This document shows positions 1 to 5,266 of a stretch of DNA of 5,266 bases, piece by piece. Origin of the DNA: Flavobacterium sp. GTDB taxonomy: Bacteria > Bacteroidota > Bacteroidia > Flavobacteriales > Flavobacteriaceae. The notes beneath the pieces were generated by a model, which saw only the letters and a list, made by a program, of their open reading frames with translations, was not told the DNA's origin and searched no databases. A program made the translations under genes and the position numbers. The stretch spans positions 1 through 5,266 of the forward strand of contig JALRGZ010000176.1 in assembly GCA_023253295.1 (NCBI GenBank). Direction: 5' to 3'. How positions within the stretch are numbered: the stretch's first letter is position 1; every line of letters begins with the position of its first letter.

Positions 1-241
1 CAACTTCTACACATGCATTCTGTCCAACCAATCCACAGTTAGTTCCAACTTGTGCGAATGCAAAAGTAAATGGTTGACCTACAAAACGTTGTGTGAACAA
101 TGCTGTATCTGTCCAAACATAGATTGCATCTCTACCTCTAATCGCTCCTCTGATCTGTGATCCATCGGCCAATCTTTGTGTACCAGCGGTGTTGGTTGCT
201 GTTGGTACATATGTATTTATATCCTCTTGGTCCGAGAACCG
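1..241 (-). CDS. Fragment of a tailed-phage virion (tail/head-tail) protein, cut at both ends
   Basis: On the minus strand an open frame reads from the junction near 241 down to the left edge. The peptide starts IRFSDQEDINTYVPTATNTA and later contains the stretches RGAIRGRDAIYVWTDTALF, RFVGQPFTFAF and VGTNCGLVGQNACVEV. From memory of the family, this pattern (R-F/W-SDQE, PTATN-AG, a WTD-LF block, then an N-x-G-L-x-G-x-N-A block) is typical of a widespread structural protein of tailed phages encoded in the tail or head-tail module. Its exact function I cannot name; a P22 gp10-like DNA-stabilisation role is only a guess. The frame has no ATG: going upstream it crosses the junction into flavobacterial sequence and meets a stop at 272-274. 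The N-terminal part is therefore missing, and the C-terminal part lies beyond the window. G+C is about 43% by hand count, clearly above the neighbouring gene. I am fairly sure of its phage origin and unsure of the product name. Confidence 0.6.
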
Positions 242-247
242 AATAAA
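236..247. other. Junction between phage-like and flavobacterial sequence
   Basis: Minus-strand similarity to a phage virion protein (I-R-F-S-D-Q-E-D) can be followed up to about base 244. Plus-strand similarity to a flavobacterial membrane protein (P-N-K-F-E-E-E) begins at about base 239. The two overlap over a few bases around GAACCGAAT, so the breakpoint is at or inside this short shared stretch. Neither reading frame has a proper start beside it: both genes lose their 5' ends here. No direct repeat, tRNA, integrase site or insertion-sequence end is visible. Short microhomology joining two opposed coding fragments fits an assembly or amplification chimera. A real illegitimate recombination event would look the same in sequence alone. 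Confidence 0.55.
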
Positions 248-910
248 TTTGAAGAAGAAATCAGAAATAAGTTAAATGAACGCGAAATTCAACCTTCAGC
301 AGCAGCTTGGACAAAACTAGAGGGAATGCTTTCGGCTGAGGATAAACCCAGAAGAAGATTTCCTTGGTGGTATGTTGCAGCAAGTGTATTAGGTTTTTTA
401 TTGGTAGGGACGGTGTATTTTTCACTGAAAAAAAATCCGTTTGAAAATCAGAAAAATGAAGTGGTTATTCAACAGGAATTGATACCTGAAAATAAATCGA
501 TAGTATTGGATTCTTTGAGCTTAAAAAAAGAACAAGAATCTTATCCGGAAAAAGTGCTTAATGATAAAAAAAGTGACTTTTATGTAGTAAATAAGGAATC
601 AGAAATAAGAAAAAAGGATTCGAATAAGATTATAACTGAAAAAGTTTTAATTGAAAATAAATTGATTCAGGAAGAATCAACCATACCAACAAAAGGTATT
701 ACAGTCGAAGAACTCTTAGCCAGAGTAGATAAATCGGCAAGAATGCGTAATAATCAAGATTCAGAATTGAAAGTGCACGTCAATCCTAATGAGTTATTGC
801 AACAAGTTGAAACCGATTTAGAACCTACTTTTCGTCAGAGAGTATTTAGCAAAGTTGCTGAAAACTATGAGAAAGTAAAGGGAGCTGTCGTGAATCGAAA
901 TCAAGAATAA
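236..910 (+). CDS. Single-pass membrane protein, anti-sigma-like, 5' end lost at junction
   Basis: Uncharacterised flavobacterial protein, numbered here from Glu 1 at base 236. A conserved N-terminal segment (NKFEEEIRNKLNEREIQPS, then AW-KLEGML) is followed by a basic patch KPRRR at 37-41 and one hydrophobic helix at about 44-64 (from WWYVAAS to VYFSL). The positive-inside rule puts the N terminus in the cytoplasm and the long charged Lys/Glu/Ser-rich tail in the periplasm. The C terminus is again ordered, with NPNELLQQVE, an FRQRVF segment and a final VNRNQE, which looks family-typical. A small cytoplasmic domain, one helix and a periplasmic tail resemble anti-sigma factors, but I see no zinc-binding anti-sigma motif and no sigma gene, so the role is inference. 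The open frame runs up to a TTG at 176, with another TTG at 227, but that part is antisense to the phage fragment and is not genuine; the first in-frame ATG (326) lies inside the conserved segment. The native start is therefore missing. It is probably cotranscribed with the gene at 944, 33 bp downstream. Confidence 0.7.
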   Translation, partial: EPNKFEEEIRNKLNEREIQPSAAAWTKLEGMLSAEDKPRRRFPWWYVAASVLGFLLVGTVYFSLKKNPFENQKNEVVIQQELIPENKSIVLDSLSLKKEQESYPEKVLNDKKSDFYVVNKESEIRKKDSNKIITEKVLIENKLIQEESTIPTKGITVEELLARVDKSARMRNNQDSELKVHVNPNELLQQVETDLEPTFRQRVFSKVAENYEKVKGAVVNRNQE

Positions 911-943
911 AAATCATCAAATTACATTTTAAAATTATTTATC

Positions 944-1975
944 ATGAGAAATTTAACCGTTTACTTAGTGTTATTGCTATGTTTTTTTGTGAGTCAAATT
1001 AAAGCGCAGGAGACTTTTGAAGCGCGGGCAAAAAATATTGCTTCAAAAATTGAAGCAATAACAAAAGAGGAAAAAGAAGCATTGAAAGCAGAAGTACAGT
1101 TTATAGATAATCAATTAATAAATGGTACAATAACAAAAGAAAAAGCAGAGTCTGAAAAGCAAGTCCTGGCTAAAACAAGGGCAAATAATATCGAGCAAAG
1201 GGTTGCTAAAGAGCAGGAAAATTTAAAGAATTTAGTACAGGAAAAGGTTGATGGTCAACTAGTAGTTAATGATTCAACAAATAGAAAAACGTTTGTTGTG
1301 CCTGGGATGAAAATAATAAATAGTAATGATAAAGGTGAAAAAAGAACTTCTTCACAAATCGTTTTCGCCATTGGGGCTAATAATCTAGTAACAGACGGTG
1401 CAGTGGCTCATTCCAATTTTAAATATGCACAATCTCGTTTTTACGAATGGGGTTTGACATTTAATTCCAGAATATTGCCTAATCACAATTTGTTACATGC
1501 AAAATATGGTTTTTCCTTAATGTATAATGATTTACGTCCTACTGATAATCGTTATTTTGTTGTGAATGATAATCAAACCGATTTGATGACAGATGCAATC
1601 CCTCAAAAAGACGCTAGATTTAGAAATGTAAATTTGGTTTTTCCACTGCATTTGGAATTTGATTTTACGAAGCCAACAGTAAAAGACGGTAAGACCTATT
1701 TTAAAACGCATGATAGTTTTCGTGTTGGCTTAGGGGGATATATCGGAGCTAATTTAAAGTCAAAACAAATTCTTAAGTATGATGAGAATGATTATCATGG
1801 AATAGAAAGGGTCAGAGGAGATTTTAATGTTAATAATTTTATTTACGGTTTGAGTACTTATGTGGGGTATAGAGGAGTCAGTTTGTATGTAAAATACGAT
1901 TTGAATCCGTTGTTCAAAGATAATCCGGTTAAACAAAACAATGCTTCATTAGGTTTGCGTTTTGATTTTAACTAG
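944..1975 (+). CDS. Exported coiled-coil protein with outer-membrane beta-barrel domain
   Basis: 343-residue hypothetical protein with three parts. Residues 1-21 are a clear signal peptide: basic start MRN, hydrophobic core VYLVLLLCFFV and probable cleavage after I-K-A-Q. Residues about 24-105 are rich in Glu, Lys, Ala and Gln, with heptad-like spacing and no prolines, predicting a periplasmic coiled coil. From about 135 to the end the sequence alternates polar and aromatic residues in short strands (for example FKYAQSRFYEWGLTF, FRVGLGGYIGANL, LYVKYDL) and ends LGLRFDFN. This is how small Bacteroidota outer-membrane beta-barrels look. I therefore infer an outer-membrane protein whose coiled coil may reach into the periplasm. 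No catalytic motif is visible. The ATG at 944 follows an A/T-rich leader without Shine-Dalgarno, normal for the phylum. The 33-bp gap to the upstream membrane-protein gene holds no recognisable promoter or terminator, so the two probably form an operon. Function unknown. Confidence 0.75.
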   Translation: MRNLTVYLVLLLCFFVSQIKAQETFEARAKNIASKIEAITKEEKEALKAEVQFIDNQLINGTITKEKAESEKQVLAKTRANNIEQRVAKEQENLKNLVQEKVDGQLVVNDSTNRKTFVVPGMKIINSNDKGEKRTSSQIVFAIGANNLVTDGAVAHSNFKYAQSRFYEWGLTFNSRILPNHNLLHAKYGFSLMYNDLRPTDNRYFVVNDNQTDLMTDAIPQKDARFRNVNLVFPLHLEFDFTKPTVKDGKTYFKTHDSFRVGLGGYIGANLKSKQILKYDENDYHGIERVRGDFNVNNFIYGLSTYVGYRGVSLYVKYDLNPLFKDNPVKQNNASLGLRFDFN

Positions 1976-1983
1976 AAATTTGG

Positions 1984-2020
1984 TGGCAATGGCAATTGAT
2001 TTTTGATATTGCCATTGTCA
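1984..2020 (+). terminator. Hairpin after the beta-barrel gene, possible terminator
   Basis: Arms GGCAATGGCAAT (1985-1996) and ATTGCCATTGTC (2008-2019) are complementary over 12 positions with one G-U wobble. An extra T-A pair closes the base, and the loop is 11 nt (1997-2007). It begins nine bases after the stop codon of the upstream gene, as expected for an end-of-transcript structure. No U-run follows the 3' arm, so it is not a textbook Rho-independent terminator. It could instead be a 3'-end stabilising stem. Its 3' arm overlaps the proposed -33 element of the dnaG promoter. Confidence 0.5.
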
Positions 2021-2045
2021 TTGCAACGCTTACTTTGTATCTTTG
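2014..2045 (+). promoter_or_regulatory. Bacteroidota-type promoter of dnaG
   Basis: TATCTTTG at 2038-2045 matches the Bacteroidota -7 consensus TAnnTTTG exactly. ATTG at 2014-2017 sits 20 bp upstream, the right distance for the -33 element (consensus TTG or TTTG). A transcript would start near 2050-2053, about 22-25 nt before the TTG start of dnaG. The fit of both elements and the position in the only sizeable gap before dnaG make this a good prediction. It has not been tested. Confidence 0.6.
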
Positions 2046-2074
2046 AAGCTTTCCAACTTTATACCTTAAAAAAA

Positions 2075-4129
2075 TTGATTTCAAAGGCTACTATAGATAC
2101 TGTTTTCGAAACTGCTCGTGTGGAGGAGGTTATTGGTGATTTCGTTCAATTAAAACGTGCGGGAAGTAATTTTAAAGGCTTGAGTCCGTTCTCTGATGAG
2201 CGTTCGCCTTCCTTTATGGTGTCGCCTTCCAAAGGGATTTGGAAAGATTTTAGTTCAGGTAAGGGAGGAAATTCGGTGGCTTTTTTGATGGAGCACTCCC
2301 ATTTTACGTATCCGGAAGCCATTCGCTATTTAGCCAAAAAATACAATATCGAAATCGAAGAAACCGAGCAAACGGATGCTGAAAAAGCCAATATGGATGC
2401 GCGCGAAAGTATGTATTTGGTTTCTGAATTTGCAAAAGATTATTTTCATAAAACCCTTTTAAATACCGAAGAAGGGAAAGCAATAGGGCTTTCTTATTTT
2501 AAAGAAAGAGGTTTTACTCTTGAAACTATAAAAAAGTTTAGTTTAGGTTATTCTCCGGAAACCTGGGATGCTTTGACTAAGGAAGCGTTGGGTAAAGGTT
2601 ATAAGTTAGAATTTCTGGAAAGTACCGGTTTGACAATCCCAAGGGAAGATCGTCCTTTTGATCGATTCAAAGGTCGGGTGATGTTTCCTATCCAAAGTAT
2701 GTCAGGACGTATTTTAGGATTTGGAGGTCGAATCCTGACTAACGATAAAAAAGCGGCTAAATACCTGAATTCACCGGAGAGTGATATTTACCATAAAAGT
2801 AAAGTTTTATACGGTATTTTTCAGGCAAAGCAATCTATTGCAAAGTTGAATAACTGTTTTTTGGTTGAAGGTTATACAGATGTGATCCAATTTAATCAAG
2901 CGGGTATAGAGAATGTTGTTGCTTCTTCAGGAACAGCTTTGACTCCGGATCAAATTCGATTAATTAATCGTCTGACTAAAAATATTACCGTTCTTTTTGA
3001 TGGTGATGCGGCTGGACTTCGTGCTTCTATTCGTGGAATTGATTTGATTCTGGAAGAGGGAATGAATGTAAAGGTTTGTACATTTCCTGATGGAGATGAC
3101 CCGGATAGTTTTGCAAAAAAAACACCTCATGACGATTTAGTAGCTTATTTAGAAAATAATGCTAAAGACTTTATACAGTTCAAAGCTTCTCTTTTAATGG
3201 ATGAAGCGAAGAATGATCCTATCAAGAAAGCCGATTTGATTCGTGATATGGTGGGGAGTATTTCTAAAATTCCGGATCGTATTCAACGTGAGGTTTATAT
3301 TCAGGAATGTTCCCGAATTATGGATATTTCTGAGCAGGTTTTGGTTAGTACTTTGGCTCAATTGATTCAAAAAGATGTTGCTGAAGCTGCTAAAAAGCAA
3401 AAGCAGGAACAAAAGCCTTTTGAAGTTCATAGAAACCAACCTCCTCAAAATACAGGCTATGCGGGAGGAGATCCGGAGGATCCAAGGTTTGGACCACCGG
3501 AAGATTATCCTGGGGATATGGGATATCCAAGCGAGCCTACACAAAAAGTAGATGTTTTGTACCGTTTGGAACGCAAAATAATTGAAATTCTACTGCTTTA
3601 TGGGGATAAAGTAGAAGAGTTTGAGGATGTTTTGCTGAAAACAAATGATGAGGGTGAAATAGTTAATGTTACAGAATTAAAGTCATATAAAGTTTTTCAA
3701 CGCATCTATTTGAGTTTACAGGAAGATGAGGTAGAATTAGCGAATCCTTTGTTCAGAGGGATTTTTAACGATTTGATTAATTATTATCTTCAGCATGAAA
3801 AATTTAGTTTAGAGCAATATTTAATGCGTTTACCAGCTGAGTATGCACAAGAAGTTACTGATATTTTAATGGAGGATGAACAATTGGTTATGCACAATTG
3901 GGAAGGTCAAAATATATTCCCGAAATCCAAACAAGAAACTGTTGCTCAAGATGTATCGGAGACTATTTTAACCTTAAGATGGTATTTGGTTGGACGGATT
4001 ATAGAGGAATTAAAAAACTCCATATCTCCTGATCAGGATAATATGGAGTCTTTAATGATGATAAGAGATTATAATGAGCTCACTCGTGCTTTTTCTAAAA
4101 AGCTGGGTAGAGTCATGTCTCGTTTTTGA
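2075..4129 (+). CDS. dnaG: DNA primase DnaG, without zinc ligands, TTG start
   Basis: Primase that makes RNA primers at the replication fork and is recruited by the DnaB helicase. At 684 residues it is longer than E. coli DnaG (581). Start: TTG at 2075 gives MISKATIDTVFETARVEEVI, the usual N terminus of the family. No in-frame ATG precedes it, a TTG at 2003 lies upstream of the promoter, and seven A residues directly precede 2075. Residues 1-100 form the CHC2-type N-terminal domain, with PSF at 45-47 and GKGGN at 62-66 kept. However, the four positions matching E. coli Cys40, His43, Cys61 and Cys64 are Ser37, Ser40, Asp58 and Ser61. The catalytic core is intact: GRVMFPI (200-206), Lys229 in KYLNSP, Lys241, TOPRIM Glu265 in VEGYTDV, Asp309 and Asp311 in DGDAAG, and Asp342 and Asp344 in GDDPD. 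A Gly/Pro-rich linker at about 440-490 leads to a helical C-terminal helicase-binding region. Its stop lies 1 bp from the convergent regulator gene. Confidence 0.96.
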   Translation: MISKATIDTVFETARVEEVIGDFVQLKRAGSNFKGLSPFSDERSPSFMVSPSKGIWKDFSSGKGGNSVAFLMEHSHFTYPEAIRYLAKKYNIEIEETEQTDAEKANMDARESMYLVSEFAKDYFHKTLLNTEEGKAIGLSYFKERGFTLETIKKFSLGYSPETWDALTKEALGKGYKLEFLESTGLTIPREDRPFDRFKGRVMFPIQSMSGRILGFGGRILTNDKKAAKYLNSPESDIYHKSKVLYGIFQAKQSIAKLNNCFLVEGYTDVIQFNQAGIENVVASSGTALTPDQIRLINRLTKNITVLFDGDAAGLRASIRGIDLILEEGMNVKVCTFPDGDDPDSFAKKTPHDDLVAYLENNAKDFIQFKASLLMDEAKNDPIKKADLIRDMVGSISKIPDRIQREVYIQECSRIMDISEQVLVSTLAQLIQKDVAEAAKKQKQEQKPFEVHRNQPPQNTGYAGGDPEDPRFGPPEDYPGDMGYPSEPTQKVDVLYRLERKIIEILLLYGDKVEEFEDVLLKTNDEGEIVNVTELKSYKVFQRIYLSLQEDEVELANPLFRGIFNDLINYYLQHEKFSLEQYLMRLPAEYAQEVTDILMEDEQLVMHNWEGQNIFPKSKQETVAQDVSETILTLRWYLVGRIIEELKNSISPDQDNMESLMMIRDYNELTRAFSKKLGRVMSRF

Positions 4130-4130
4130 A

Positions 4131-4760
4131 TTAAACGATTTCTAAACTCTTAGCTTTGTTTACTAAATCAACTAGGTTTGTAACATTTAATTTGGTTAAT
4201 AAACGTAGTTTGTAAGTACTAATTGTTTTTTCGTTTAAGCCTAAGATCTCTGCAATCTCATGGTTTTTCTTTCCACCACTTAAATAACGTAAAACCTCTA
4301 CTTCACGGTTAGAAAGTTTACGATACAAGCGCTCGCTTTTACTTTGTTTAGCAATTAGAGCAAGGTTTTTCTTGATTGTTTCATTCATAACAACCTTACC
4401 TTGATGTACTTTGATTATTGATTGTCCAAGAGTCTCTAATTTTTCTTTTTTATGAACATATCCAGCAACACCAGCTTTGATTGCATTTGGCGCATAAATT
4501 TGTTCAGAAAGACTACTGAAAATAATAATTTTAGTCTTTGGGAAATCTTTTAAAAGTGATTTTACCTCAAAGATACTTGATAGACCTTCTAATTCTAAAT
4601 CTAAAATTAGAACATCTATATCCTTTGTTTGAAGGATATCTCTAATCATCAAAAAACTACCTACATTGGCAGCAATTGAGATGTCTGAATGGTCCTTGAA
4701 GTAAGACTTTACTCCAAAATGTACTACCGGATAATTATCGGCTAGACAAACTTTAATCAT
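4131..4760 (-). CDS. NarL/FixJ-family response regulator, LuxR-type DNA-binding domain
   Basis: 209-residue two-component response regulator, a cytoplasmic transcription factor. The receiver domain (about 1-120) has phospho-acceptor Asp54 in VLILDLEL, switch residue Ser82 in IIIFSS and conserved Lys104 in GYVHKKE. The usual acidic pair near the N terminus is Asp8-Asn9 rather than two acids, which could change Mg2+ binding. The LuxR/GerE helix-turn-helix at about 147-209 starts with LSNREVEVLRYLSGG, followed by NHEIAEILGLNEKTISTYK and a closing helix KLNVTNLVDLVNKA. ATG at 4760 is preceded by a run of eleven A residues instead of a Shine-Dalgarno site. No histidine kinase is in the window, so partner and target are unknown. 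It is codirectional with nadE but 92 bp behind it, and its 3' end abuts dnaG. From memory, flavobacterial genomes carry a very similar regulator next to dnaG, so it looks like resident core genome rather than acquired DNA. Confidence 0.9.
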   Translation of the reverse strand: MIKVCLADNYPVVHFGVKSYFKDHSDISIAANVGSFLMIRDILQTKDIDVLILDLELEGLSSIFEVKSLLKDFPKTKIIIFSSLSEQIYAPNAIKAGVAGYVHKKEKLETLGQSIIKVHQGKVVMNETIKKNLALIAKQSKSERLYRKLSNREVEVLRYLSGGKKNHEIAEILGLNEKTISTYKLRLLTKLNVTNLVDLVNKAKSLEIV

Positions 4761-4852
4761 GATTTTTTTTTTTAGGGTTTAATTTTTGTGTGAATTGTAT
4801 TCTAAAAGTAGGAAAAAAAAGTATAATACTACATTTTATAGATAAAATCATA
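4761..4852 (-). promoter_or_regulatory. Intergenic region with possible nadE end and regulator leader
   Basis: 92 bp, almost pure A/T. Read on the minus strand it contains, in order: an A/T-only inverted repeat ATTTTAT / ATAAAAT (4848-4833, 2-nt centre); an 11-bp palindrome AGTATAATACT (4830-4820); a run of eight T (4820-4813); TACTTTTA at 4810-4803, which misses the Bacteroidota -7 consensus TAnnTTTG only in its last base; and a run of eleven A (4773-4763) directly before the regulator's ATG. The inverted repeat followed by the T-run might end the nadE transcript, but the stem is weak. No TTG is found at the right distance for a -33 element, so the promoter call is tentative. Confidence 0.3.
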
Positions 4853-5266
4853 TTAATATCGATTAATTACACAAACGGGTATAGGATTCATCTTATGTTG
4901 GTTGTTTGTGTTTAATTTTTTGTAGATTTTAAATACTTCTTTTTGTCTTTCTGAATAGTTCTCTTGAGAATTTTTGTTTTCGTCTTCCAGCATAGCCCAC
5001 TCTAATTCATCATAACTGGCACCTAGCTGTTGTTCATCGGTTTTTTCATCACCAAATAAACCATCTGAAGGCTGTGCTTCTAAAATAGATTGTGGTACGT
5101 CTAAGTAGGCTGCTAAAGCAAAAACATCTGATTTCATTAAATCAGCTATAGGACTTAGATCAACACCTCCATCTCCATATTTAGTGTAGAAACCTACACC
5201 AAAATCTTCAACTTTATTTCCAGTTCCTGCTACTAAAAGTCCATGTACTCCTGCGTAATAATATAA
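4853..5266 (-). CDS. nadE: NAD synthetase (ammonia-type NadE), C-terminal part only
   Basis: NAD synthetase joins ammonia to nicotinic acid adenine dinucleotide using ATP, the last step of NAD synthesis, in the cytosol. The gene enters from the right edge; 137 C-terminal codons are visible, about half of a usual 260-275-residue short NadE. Numbering from the first codon (5266), the fragment has GTGNKVEDFGVGFYTKYGD (14-32) with the conserved GTGN, then DGGVDLSPIADL (32-43), and P-S-DGLFGDEKTDEQQLGASY (66-85), all hallmark NadE segments that shape the NaAD/ATP site. The N-terminal P-loop (SGG-DS) is outside the window, as is any glutaminase domain, so the ammonia-dependent type is inferred from the ending. 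An ATG at 5137 inside the conserved LSPIADLMKSD segment is not the start; the frame stays open to the edge. The tail ends NPIPVCVINRY, then TAA. It lies codirectionally 92 bp upstream of the regulator gene. Confidence 0.93.
   Translation of the reverse strand, partial: LYYYAGVHGLLVAGTGNKVEDFGVGFYTKYGDGGVDLSPIADLMKSDVFALAAYLDVPQSILEAQPSDGLFGDEKTDEQQLGASYDELEWAMLEDENKNSQENYSERQKEVFKIYKKLNTNNQHKMNPIPVCVINRY

Noticed and set aside
176..235. N-terminal extension of the membrane protein from TTG 176 (or TTG 227)
   Set aside because: These codons are antisense to the phage virion fragment and give an unlikely Cys-rich hydrophobic peptide. The real similarity begins after the junction.
1..241. Resident prophage or phage attachment site at the left end
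   Set aside because: Only a fragment of one structural gene is visible, with no integrase, direct repeat or tRNA. A prophage cannot be claimed from this.
911..943. Separate promoter for the beta-barrel gene
   Set aside because: TACATTTT (923-930) lacks the final G of the -7 consensus and has no -33 TTG at the right spacing. Cotranscription is simpler.
3194..3544. Minus-strand open frame of 116 codons inside dnaG
   Set aside because: It lies wholly antisense to the conserved dnaG frame, has a biased Arg/Ile/Leu/Ser composition typical of a shadow frame, and shows no recognisable domain or leader.
4125..4140. Bidirectional terminator between dnaG and the response regulator
   Set aside because: Only one base separates the stop codons and I found no inverted repeat with a T-run around it.
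4853..5137. A separate small gene starting at ATG 5137 on the minus strand
   Set aside because: The frame stays open upstream to the window edge and that part encodes conserved NadE motifs, so the ATG is an internal methionine of nadE.

Overview
The window looks like chromosome of a Bacteroidota bacterium, most likely a Flavobacterium-type Flavobacteriaceae. The evidence is a strongly A+T-rich composition, A-rich Shine-Dalgarno-free leaders, a promoter of the Bacteroidota type (TAnnTTTG), and proteins that read like flavobacterial DnaG, a NarL/FixJ regulator and NadE. There are no RNA genes, CRISPR arrays or insertion sequences that I can see.

Layout: (1) Bases 1 to about 241 do not fit the rest. 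They are richer in G+C (about 43% by hand count, against about 30% just downstream) and read on the minus strand as an internal piece of a tailed-phage virion protein that has no start codon. (2) The foreign piece meets the chromosome at about 236-247, inside the beginning of a plus-strand gene for a single-pass membrane protein, whose native start is missing. (3) Next come a probable operon partner (944-1975), an exported protein with a coiled coil and an outer-membrane beta-barrel; then an intergenic region with a hairpin and a good Bacteroidota promoter; then dnaG, starting at TTG 2075. (4) On the minus strand, convergent with dnaG and only 1 bp from it, is a NarL/FixJ response regulator (4131-4760). 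Behind it is the C-terminal part of nadE (NAD synthetase), which runs off the right edge.

How the genes relate: the membrane protein and the beta-barrel protein look like one envelope cassette. I suspect an anti-sigma-like role for the former, but no sigma factor is visible. dnaG has its own promoter. The regulator and nadE are codirectional but 92 bp apart, and no partner kinase is in the window.

The points most worth a second look are the phage-chromosome junction, which may be an assembly or amplification chimera, and a DnaG whose N-terminal zinc domain keeps its fold signature but has lost all four zinc ligands while the catalytic core is fully intact. I did not find convincing evidence of a wholly new defence or mobile system in these 5.3 kb.
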